Assembly: GCF_018688495.1 (NCBI RefSeq) | Contig: NZ_CP061320.1 | Coordinates: forward strand, 1,708,586-1,772,585 | Direction of reading: 5' to 3' | From: Polynucleobacter sp. Adler-ghost | GTDB taxonomy: Bacteria; Pseudomonadota; Gammaproteobacteria; Burkholderiales; Burkholderiaceae | Length of the DNA: 64,000 nucleotides | Part shown: positions 1 to 6,163 of the stretch, piece by piece | Layout: each line of letters begins with the position of its first letter | Position numbering within the stretch: the stretch's first letter is position 1 | Notes under the pieces: model-generated | The model's database searches: none | Told to the model about the DNA's origin: nothing | The model's input: the letters and a program-made list of their open reading frames with translations, nothing else | Program-made: the position numbers and the translations under genes

Positions 1-107
1 GCATTTATTCCGCCCAGCTTAAAACTTAAGCTAACGTCATTTACTGCCAAAAGTCCACCAAATGCTTTGGTAAGGTTATTTATTTGAAGATAAGGCTTAG
101 CACTCAT
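1..107 (-). CDS. livG: ABC transporter ATP-binding protein, LivG-like (partial, N-terminus only)
   Basis: Only the first 35 or so codons are present; the gene runs off the left edge. The visible protein begins MSAKPYLQINNLTKAFGG and continues into LAVNDVSLS, the usual opening of an ABC ATPase just before the Walker A loop, which lies outside the window. Its ATG overlaps the stop of the livM-like gene (ATGA), so it is the third gene of a leftward livH-livM-livG operon. LivG-type proteins power branched-chain amino acid, amide or urea uptake on the cytoplasmic side. The substrate cannot be told from this fragment. Confidence 0.85.
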   Translation of the reverse strand, partial: MSAKPYLQINNLTKAFGGLLAVNDVSLSFKLGGIN

Positions 108-1081
108 TTTTTATCGCCCCCACTCTTCTTTAATAAAATTTGATTCCACATCCCTACAATCCCCTTGGGCGCGTAAATTACGACTAATATGGCGATCGCA
201 CCCACAATCAACGCGTAGTGTTGCCAATAACTAGAGATAACCTCTCTAATAAGAATGAAGAGAGCTGTGCCTACAAATGGCCCAGCTAAAGTGCCGGCTC
301 CCCCAAGGATTGCCCACACGACACCTTCGCCCGATACGTGATAGAACATGTATGAAACTGACGCATATCGTCCAAACAGAGCAAATAGCGCGCCTGAGAT
401 TCCCGCAAAAATACCTGAAATCACAAATGCTGTCAGTTTTAATCGGTAAACATTTAGGCCAATTAGAGCGGCACGCGTTTCGTTATCCCTAACTGCCATT
501 AGCGATTTTCCCAACGGACTTGAAACGAGCCGCTTGAATATAAAAAACAACAATGTAACTACAGCAAGAATAAAAAAGTATTGAGTTGTAGGGTTTGAAA
601 TCGTAAGTATTAAATCTCCAAACTTAAAAAGTTCAGGTGCAGTAAAATTTACCCCGTCATCTCCGCCAGTAATTGGCTTAATGGTTAATGCGATGAAGTA
701 GAAAATGAGGGAAAAAACGACTGTAATTATTGCAAAATAATGCCAAGTCAGTCGAACTGCTAGAGCCCCTGTAATTAAAGCCATTAATCCAGCCGACGAC
801 ACGCCCAAAAGAAAAGAACCCCAAAAGCCTAAACCCAGCATTGTTAAGCCCAGTGCCACTCCGTACATACCACATCCGAAGTAGAGAGCCTGTCCGAAAG
901 AAAGTAGGCCAACATATCCGAATAAAAAATTGATACTTGCAGCAAAACAAGACCAAATTAGAATCTCTGTAAGAATGCTCATCCAGAAGGCATCCCCAAT
1001 TACTGGGATGATCCAAGGTGCTGCTAAAAGAATGGCGAGCAGAAGATATGTGAGGATTTTGTTAACAATGGGTATCCTCAT
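104..1081 (-). CDS. livM: Branched-chain amino acid-type ABC transporter permease, LivM family
   Basis: A 325-residue, very hydrophobic protein with about eight to nine predicted membrane segments. It carries the LivM-family stretch SLLGKSLMAVRDNE-like (here PLGKSLMAVRDNETRAALIG, about residues 187-206), which is the cytoplasmic EAA-type loop that contacts the ATPase, followed by GISGALFALF and AILGGAGTLAGPFVG. It pairs with the LivH-type permease just upstream, whose stop overlaps its ATG by four bases. In known systems the two permeases form the channel in the inner membrane. No periplasmic binding protein is visible here, so whether it moves amino acids, amides, urea or carboxylates is open; the neighbouring nitrilase is a hint only. 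Confidence 0.9.
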   Translation of the reverse strand: MRIPIVNKILTYLLLAILLAAPWIIPVIGDAFWMSILTEILIWSCFAASINFLFGYVGLLSFGQALYFGCGMYGVALGLTMLGLGFWGSFLLGVSSAGLMALITGALAVRLTWHYFAIITVVFSLIFYFIALTIKPITGGDDGVNFTAPELFKFGDLILTISNPTTQYFFILAVVTLLFFIFKRLVSSPLGKSLMAVRDNETRAALIGLNVYRLKLTAFVISGIFAGISGALFALFGRYASVSYMFYHVSGEGVVWAILGGAGTLAGPFVGTALFILIREVISSYWQHYALIVGAIAILVVIYAPKGIVGMWNQILLKKSGGDKK

Positions 1082-1938
1082 TTTGCCAACCCCTTAAAAA
1101 GACCTTGTGGTCGGAACAATAAAACAGCACTCATTAATACCAGTGAGAATATTCGCGCAATGGTTGGATCAGTAAATCCAGAAATAACACCCTCTAGGAA
1201 CGAAAGCAGTACTGCTGCTGCCGCTGTTCCCGGCAAGTTTCCAAGACCGCCAATAATCACCGCCATAAAACAAAATGGAAGTATGTCTACCCCAGCCCGA
1301 AAGTCAACGGTTGTTATTGGGGCAGCCACTATGCCACCTAAGGTTGCCATTGCAAACCCGAGACCAAACGTAATCCAGAAAATAGATTGCGTAGGAATGC
1401 CTAGGGCTGTAGCACTATCTCGGTCATGCCTTACGGCGCGCATCCATGTTCCCAGCTTGGTCTTATTTAAGAATAGGAAGAAACAAGTAATCGCCGCGGC
1501 TGATATCAAGGCGGCGACTATTCTATAAATATCATACTCAACACCCAATAGATCAAAAGTACCTTGAATTGGCGAAACCAAGCGCTTTGGTGCAGCGCCA
1601 AAAGTCATACGCACAACTTCTTGGATAATCATAGACAAGCCAAATGTGGCAACGATCGACAGCTCGGCCGCATTTCTAAGCCTTTCCATCACTAGCTTTT
1701 GAATAAGCGCTCCAAGTAAAAAACCTATAAGTGGGACTAATATGAAAGCCGGCCAAAACAGGCCGGATACAGTGAAGATAACGTAAGTGAGCACTGTGCC
1801 CACCATGAAGAAATCGCCGTGGGCAAGATTAATCACATCCAGCAATCCAAAGATAATGGATAACCCTAATGCTATAAGCGCGATGATTAAGCCAAACACA
1901 AGGCCATTAATGGCTAAGACCGCGATGGTACTGCTCAT
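1078..1938 (-). CDS. livH: Branched-chain amino acid-type ABC transporter permease, LivH family
   Basis: A 286-residue membrane protein with about eight hydrophobic segments. LivH-family marks are GLDVINLAHGDFFMVG-like text (here LLDVINLAHGDFFMVGTVLT, about residues 32-51), RAVRHDRDSATALGI near residue 168 (the ATPase-contacting loop) and AVIIGGLGNLPGTAAAAVLL near residue 227. It is the first gene of the leftward livH-livM-livG run and its stop overlaps the livM start. Inner-membrane permease is a secure call; the substrate is not. A 345-base gap separates it from the divergent nitrilase gene. Confidence 0.9.
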   Translation of the reverse strand: MSSTIAVLAINGLVFGLIIALIALGLSIIFGLLDVINLAHGDFFMVGTVLTYVIFTVSGLFWPAFILVPLIGFLLGALIQKLVMERLRNAAELSIVATFGLSMIIQEVVRMTFGAAPKRLVSPIQGTFDLLGVEYDIYRIVAALISAAAITCFFLFLNKTKLGTWMRAVRHDRDSATALGIPTQSIFWITFGLGFAMATLGGIVAAPITTVDFRAGVDILPFCFMAVIIGGLGNLPGTAAAAVLLSFLEGVISGFTDPTIARIFSLVLMSAVLLFRPQGLFKGLAK

Positions 1939-2283
1939 GATGATGGGAGATTAGTTGTCATAGCCTCAATTTATTACACAACAATGAAATGATATATGTG
2001 AAATTTTGCAACATGCTTTGCACGTTTAAGCATACTCTTAAGGATTGCTGCTTGAAAATTAAATGAGCTCAAATCAGTAGCAATCAATCCAAATCTTTTT
2101 AAATTAAACGCGCCTTATTAGTGCATGATGATTCATTTTTGTGCAGACATTTAGTCATAACAAACATACCTATTCCTTAGTAGAAACCCCCTGTACGCAA
2201 AATTGCAAACAATCGTGTAAATATGCTCATTCAATAAAAAAATTATCAACATAGAATGAATTCACTATCAAGAGGGCCTACCA
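1939..2283. other. 345-base A+T-rich divergent intergenic region (livH / nitrilase)
   Basis: No gene is seen. The stretch must contain the leftward liv promoter and the rightward nitrilase promoter. A 7-base inverted repeat, GATTGCT at 2043-2049 and AGCAATC at 2079-2085, encloses a perfect TGAGCTCA at 2064-2071. This could be an operator or hairpin but may be chance in such A+T-rich sequence. A weak -10-like TAGAAT lies at 2252-2257 with TTCAAT 16 bases before it. Confidence 0.5.
2230..2257 (+). promoter_or_regulatory. Candidate promoter of the nitrilase gene
   Basis: TTCAAT (2230-2235), a 16-base spacer and TAGAAT (2252-2257) fit a weak sigma-70 promoter about 20 bases before a purine-rich ribosome site (AAGAGG near 2270-2275) and the ATG at 2284. 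The -35 match is poor, so a LysR-type or other activator may be needed. Confidence 0.3.
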
Positions 2284-3327
2284 ATGGAAACCAATCAAAT
2301 CACTAAAGTAGCAGTAGCGCATGTTGCACCTGTTTTTATGAATAGAGCTAAAACAGTTGCAAAAGCAGTTTCATTTATTGAAGAAGCGGCTAAGAGTGGC
2401 GCCCAATTAGTAACTTTTCCAGAATCATTTATCCCTGGATTCCCTATCTGGCTAGCTCTTTGGGCGCCGATTGATAATCACGACCTATTTAAAAAAATAG
2501 TTGAAGAGAGCATCTACATAGATGGTCCAGAAATTAAAACGTTATCCACAGCTGCAAAGAAAAATAACATCTTTGTTTCAGTTGGGATTAGTGAAAAAAG
2601 CCACTCAAGCGTTGGCTGCATATGGAATTCAAATTTACTTTTTGATGATCAAGGTCAAATTCTGAACCATCATCGCAAATTAATGCCAACCTTTTACGAA
2701 AAGCTCGTTTGGGCTCCTGGTGATGGAGCTGGACTAAAGGTTTCGAAGACGCGCCTAGGCAATATTGGAAATTTAATATGCGGAGAAAATACAAATCCAT
2801 TGGCTCGCTACACACTAATGACTCAAAGCGAACAAATTCATATTTCTAGCTGGCCACCGATTTGGCCAACAAAAAGGCCAGCAAGTGGTGATAACTATGA
2901 CAACCTTGCTGCAAATAAAATCAGGGCGTCTGCACATTCTTTTGAAGCAAAGGCATTTGGAATAGTTTCGGCTAGCGTCTTAGATACTTACACTCGTGAT
3001 TTTTTAATAAATCGGGATCCATCGGTTGCAGAGATTCTTGACAAAACACCAAAAGCAGCATCTTTCTTTGTAGATCCTACCGGAGCAGTAACGGGTGAAT
3101 TTGCACAGGATGATGAAAAAATTATTTATGCTGAATTTGATCTAAGTAAATGCGTTGAGCCTAAACAATTTCATGATGTTGTGGGATATTACAATCGCTT
3201 TGATGTTTTTGATCTCCGCGTTTCTAATAAACGAATTGAACCGATTAGCTGGGTTAGAGAATCCAGTCAATCACATGAACAAGATAAGGCAAATATTGAT
3301 CGTGCTGCCCTCAGCAATGCTGGATGA
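2284..3327 (+). CDS. Nitrilase (carbon-nitrogen hydrolase family)
   Basis: A 347-residue cytoplasmic enzyme with the catalytic triad of the nitrilase superfamily in place: Glu47 in TFPESFIPGFP, Lys132 in HHRKLMPT and Cys166 in NLICGENTNPLARY. The accessory Glu139 in FYEKLVW is also present. CGENTNPLARY followed by the HISSWPP segment is characteristic of true nitrilases, which convert R-CN to the carboxylic acid and ammonia, rather than of amidases or ureidopropionases. The length is normal for the family (330-380). ATG at 2284 has AAGAGG about eight bases upstream. It is followed 12 bases later by a GST gene, probably in one operon. Substrate class (aromatic, arylacetonitrile or aliphatic) cannot be fixed by eye. 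Confidence 0.9.
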   Translation: METNQITKVAVAHVAPVFMNRAKTVAKAVSFIEEAAKSGAQLVTFPESFIPGFPIWLALWAPIDNHDLFKKIVEESIYIDGPEIKTLSTAAKKNNIFVSVGISEKSHSSVGCIWNSNLLFDDQGQILNHHRKLMPTFYEKLVWAPGDGAGLKVSKTRLGNIGNLICGENTNPLARYTLMTQSEQIHISSWPPIWPTKRPASGDNYDNLAANKIRASAHSFEAKAFGIVSASVLDTYTRDFLINRDPSVAEILDKTPKAASFFVDPTGAVTGEFAQDDEKIIYAEFDLSKCVEPKQFHDVVGYYNRFDVFDLRVSNKRIEPISWVRESSQSHEQDKANIDRAALSNAG

Positions 3328-3339
3328 TAATAAATCGAT

Positions 3340-3972
3340 ATGCTAAATACGGTTTCGGTGGATTCTGAGCAATCAATAAAGCTTTATGATTTTGAGCTTT
3401 CTGGTCACTGCCATAAGGTAAGGCTATTCTTGTCATTACTAGATATTTCCTTTGAAACTATTAATATCAATCTCCCCGAAGGTGAGCACAAAACTGATTT
3501 TTTCTTAGATTTAAATAGCTTTGGTCAAGTCCCTGTGATGCGAGATGGCGATTTAATTATTGCAGACAGTAACGCAATACTTATATACCTTGCCCTCAAA
3601 TATGATCCCTTATCAGTGTGGCTTCCTGTCAATCCCATAAAGCAAGCCCAAATTCAAAGATGGCTAAGTGCAGCAGCTGGTCCGCTTGCATTTGGAGTTG
3701 CAAACTTAAGGGCCGCAAGAGTCTTTAAACGCACAGCGGATTCTCGTGCGCAAGAACTAAGTGACAAATTGCTATCGTCCATGGATTTAGAGTTATCTAA
3801 ATCGAAATTTTTGTGTACAGATAAAAATCCGACTATTGCTGATATTGCTATGTATTCGTACACGGCACACTCCCCTGAGGGTGGAATAAATTTAGCCCAA
3901 TATGAAAATATTGTGAGCTGGATTAAAAGCATTGAGTCACTACCTCGCTACCTAGGCATGAAAAGATCCTAG
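3340..3972 (+). CDS. Glutathione S-transferase family protein
   Basis: A 210-residue protein with a thioredoxin-like N-terminal domain (about 10-85) and an all-helical C-terminal domain. The N-terminal part reads LYDFELSGHCHKVRLFLSLL, with FGQVPVMRDGDLIIADSNAILIYL further on; the cis-proline Val-Pro and the Asp-Ser pair that hold glutathione are visible. The candidate catalytic residue is Ser or Cys in the SGHCHK segment. It starts 12 bases after the nitrilase stop, so co-transcription is likely. It may remove reactive products or help isomerise or dehalogenate substrates. A specific reaction is not predictable. Confidence 0.88.
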   Translation: MLNTVSVDSEQSIKLYDFELSGHCHKVRLFLSLLDISFETININLPEGEHKTDFFLDLNSFGQVPVMRDGDLIIADSNAILIYLALKYDPLSVWLPVNPIKQAQIQRWLSAAAGPLAFGVANLRAARVFKRTADSRAQELSDKLLSSMDLELSKSKFLCTDKNPTIADIAMYSYTAHSPEGGINLAQYENIVSWIKSIESLPRYLGMKRS

Positions 3973-4024
3973 TGGTGATAGCATGGATTCAAGATAGGGT
4001 AGATCCACAGTCACATAACTTTAG

Positions 4025-4951
4025 TCAACCATGGCCATTCAAAAAGCCTTGATCTGCCGAAATAATGTCTTTTAGATAGTTAAATACTGCATTAATACGA
4101 GTTGAATACCTCAAGTCAGCATGAACACTAAGCCAAAGTTCACGAGTGACACAAACTTGATTTGTCAGGATTGGAATTAATCTGGGCTCATTTGCTACAG
4201 CAAATCGAGGCAAAAGCACTAGACCTAAGCCAGAAGAAGCGGCTGCCATTTGTGCCAACATACTATTAGAAGAGAATACGATTCTCGGAGTAGATACAAC
4301 TTCATCTAACCACCTTACCGTGTCAACTTGAATCAGATCATCTATATAGCTCAAGAATTTATGATTTACAAGCTCCTCTGTAGATGTTGGTTTGCCGTGC
4401 AACTCAAAGTATTCCTGCGAGCCATACAAAGATAGTGCGAATAAGCCAATATTTTCACTCTCCATGCCTCTTCCCTCAGGCTTGAAAAAGCTGAGAAAGA
4501 TATCCGCTTCTCGTCGATTTACATTAACTAATTGAGGGGAGGTGACCAATTCAAGACGTAATAAAGGGTAGATAGAAGAAAGATCTAGAAGCCGACGAGC
4601 TATATACAAAGAGCCTATACCCTCCATCATTGCTACGCGAATTATTCCGGCAGGCTCACTCCCTCTGCAACCCGTTAAATTTTCGCGCAAAGCAACTGCC
4701 CCACCCTCCATTGCCTCAACTTGGGGCAAGATTTGCTCTGCTAAAAGGGTTTTTTGAAGTCCATCCTTGCGCCGTTCAAATAGGGCGCCGCCTAAACACA
4801 GCTCTAGCTTAGAAATTCGACGGCTTATGGTGGAGTGGTCTACATGAACAATCTTTGCCGCTTGACTCAAATTACCTGAGCGCATTACAGCCAAGAATAT
4901 CCTTAAATCATCCCAATCTAACTCTTCAATAGGAATTCTCTTAACACCCAT
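4025..4951 (-). CDS. LysR-family transcriptional regulator
   Basis: A 308-residue protein from the preferred ATG. The N-terminal winged helix-turn-helix covers about residues 15-75, with GNLSQAAKIVHVDHSTISRR as the recognition region, and a substrate-binding domain follows (about 95-300, including SSNSMLAQMAAASSGLGLVLLP). I chose the ATG at 4951 because GGAG sits nine bases before it; a TTG at 4966 would add five residues. It lies tail to tail with the GST gene and is divergent from the DJ-1/isocyanide-hydratase-like gene across 191 bases, the usual layout when a LysR protein controls its divergent neighbour. It may also act on the nitrilase operon. Effector unknown. Confidence 0.9.
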   Translation of the reverse strand: MGVKRIPIEELDWDDLRIFLAVMRSGNLSQAAKIVHVDHSTISRRISKLELCLGGALFERRKDGLQKTLLAEQILPQVEAMEGGAVALRENLTGCRGSEPAGIIRVAMMEGIGSLYIARRLLDLSSIYPLLRLELVTSPQLVNVNRREADIFLSFFKPEGRGMESENIGLFALSLYGSQEYFELHGKPTSTEELVNHKFLSYIDDLIQVDTVRWLDEVVSTPRIVFSSNSMLAQMAAASSGLGLVLLPRFAVANEPRLIPILTNQVCVTRELWLSVHADLRYSTRINAVFNYLKDIISADQGFLNGHG

Positions 4952-5012
4952 TACAACTATCTCCAAAGAACTCGATTAGCCTATCAACGCATCAAAAAAT
5001 ATGTTTATTATT

Positions 5013-5040
5013 TTGACGCAAATCATTATGACACTAATAT
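5013..5040 (+). promoter_or_regulatory. Candidate promoter between the LysR gene and the DJ-1-like gene
   Basis: TTGACG at 5013-5018, a 16-base spacer and TAATAT at 5035-5040 make a good sigma-70 match pointing right, giving a leader of about 95 bases before the GTG at 5143. The A+T-rich flanks are where a LysR operator (T-N11-A type) would be expected, but such a loose motif cannot be assigned by eye. Confidence 0.45.
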
Positions 5041-5142
5041 ATTCTTTGAATTGCTCTTTTGCGCATACTGGTATAAATTAATCAAAGGGGTAGGCTGGTA
5101 GAGCGCTTAGACAAACTGGTTACAAATAATGAAAGAGGAAAA

Positions 5143-5838
5143 GTGGGCATTCAAATTAATATTGGTTTTTTACTATTCCCAAACCTGACACAACTTGATT
5201 TAACGGGTCCCGCTCAGGTACTTAGTCGCGTTCCAAATGCCAAAATTCATTTGGTGTGGAAGAATACAAATCCAGTAATAACTGATGTTGGCTTTTACAT
5301 TAATCCAACAACATCATTTTTAGAATGCCCCCAACTTGACGTCCTTTGTGTACCAGGCGGATTTGGTATTGGCGACCAAATGGTTGATGAAGATACTCTT
5401 AATTTTCTGCGAAATCAGGGCAATAAAGCGAAATACATTACTTCCGTATGTAACGGCTCCTTAATTCTTGGTGCGGCTGGTTTGCTCCGAGGTAGAAAAA
5501 GTGCTTGTCACTGGATCTGGAAAAAATACCTGGCTAAATTTGGGGCAGAAGCAGTTGATGCTCGTGTAGTTCGGGATGGTAACCATATTTCAGGTGGAGG
5601 CGTTACCGCTGGCATTGATTTTGCTTATGTACTCGCTGCAGAACTTGCGGGAGAGGAAACTGCAAAAATGCTGCAACTTGGCCTAGAATATGATCCACAG
5701 CCGCCCTATGACTGCGGCACCCCCGATAAAGCAGGCATAGCTCTTGTTGATAAAGTACTAGCTCTACAGATAGAGCGAATAAAGAAAATTGAACTCAACA
5801 TCGAAAAAGCATCATCAAGCTTATCGACACTAAGTTAG
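5143..5838 (+). CDS. DJ-1/PfpI family protein, isocyanide (isonitrile) hydratase-like
   Basis: A 231-residue protein starting at GTG with AAAGAGG upstream. It has the DJ-1/PfpI fold marks: FPNLTQLDLTGPAQVL near residue 12, VPGGFGIGD near 70, and the nucleophile Cys103 in SVCNGSLILGAAGLL. The end GLEYDPQPPYDCGTPDKAG matches what I recall of cyclohexyl-isocyanide hydratases, which turn R-NC into an N-substituted formamide. Asp19 occupies the position of the catalytic Asp. The residue after the Cys is Asn104, where characterised hydratases as I recall them have Thr, so activity may differ. It faces the LysR gene and is probably controlled by it. Alternative: another DJ-1-family hydrolase. Confidence 0.8.
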   Translation: MGIQINIGFLLFPNLTQLDLTGPAQVLSRVPNAKIHLVWKNTNPVITDVGFYINPTTSFLECPQLDVLCVPGGFGIGDQMVDEDTLNFLRNQGNKAKYITSVCNGSLILGAAGLLRGRKSACHWIWKKYLAKFGAEAVDARVVRDGNHISGGGVTAGIDFAYVLAAELAGEETAKMLQLGLEYDPQPPYDCGTPDKAGIALVDKVLALQIERIKKIELNIEKASSSLSTLS

Positions 5839-5847
5839 GCTGGGGTG

Positions 5848-5874
5848 GGCGTGTAGGGTTGACCTACGCCTTTT
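5848..5874 (+). terminator. Possible terminator after the DJ-1-like gene
   Basis: GGCGTGTAGG and CCTACGCC form an 8-base-pair stem with a two-base bulge around a short loop, followed by TTTT. It starts about ten bases after the stop codon. The T-run is short, so strength is uncertain. Confidence 0.5.
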
Positions 5875-6030
5875 CTCATTAAGTCATTTATTTAGATCAA
5901 CTGTTATTGGCCGATAGCAGTCTTTCATCACCTGCACACCACAATCTACAAGTAGTTGATTGCTCCAAGCTAGAGCCATATATCTATTGGGGTCTAGCAG
6001 CGATATTTGCTACACACCAACTACACAGAA

Positions 6031-6064
6031 AGAAAAACGACTTAGGAATTTCTCCCTAAGTCGT
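6031..6064 (-). terminator. Intrinsic terminator downstream of the rpoD-linked tRNA
   Basis: ACGACTTAGG (6037-6046) and CCTAAGTCGT (6055-6064) form a perfect 10-base-pair stem with an 8-base loop. Read leftward it ends in a run of five T. It lies ten bases beyond the tRNA 3' end and should stop transcription of the tRNA and the rpoD operon. Confidence 0.85.
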
Positions 6065-6073
6065 TGATTTCAT

Positions 6074-6150
6074 TGGTGGGCCCACCAGGACTTGAACCTG
6101 GGACCAAAGGATTATGAGTCCTCTGCTCTAACCAACTGAGCTATAGGCCC
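6074..6150 (-). tRNA. tRNA with anticodon CAU, probably tRNA-Ile2 (lysidine type)
   Basis: A 77-base cloverleaf with encoded CCA. Acceptor stem GGGCCUA pairs with UGGGCCC (one U-G), the D-loop carries AGCUCAGUUGGUUAGAGC, the T-arm is CCAGG-UUCAAGU-CCUGG and the anticodon loop is CUCAUAA, so the anticodon is CAU. That is either elongator Met or the AUA-reading Ile whose C34 is changed to lysidine by TilS. C4-G69 and C5-G68 pairs, which I recall as TilS recognition marks, are present, and this favours Ile2. It is not initiator Met, which has a mismatched first pair. It sits 13 bases after rpoD and is probably cut from that transcript or has its own promoter inside rpoD. Confidence 0.9.
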
Positions 6151-6163
6151 GTTAGTCTTTGGA

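Noticed and set aside
1160..1528. Rightward 122-codon frame inside livH
   Set aside because: It is antisense to a clear LivH protein; no family features.
5884..6009. Leftward 41-codon open stretch (MALAWSNQLLVDCGVQVMKD...) between the DJ-1-like gene and the tRNA
   Set aside because: It reads like protein but is too short to be significant (a run of this length is expected by chance), has no ribosome site and matches no family I know. Could be a gene remnant.
1..6150. Search for integrase, transposase or a second copy of the tRNA 3' end in the accessory block
   Set aside because: None seen in this window; the island idea therefore stays an inference.
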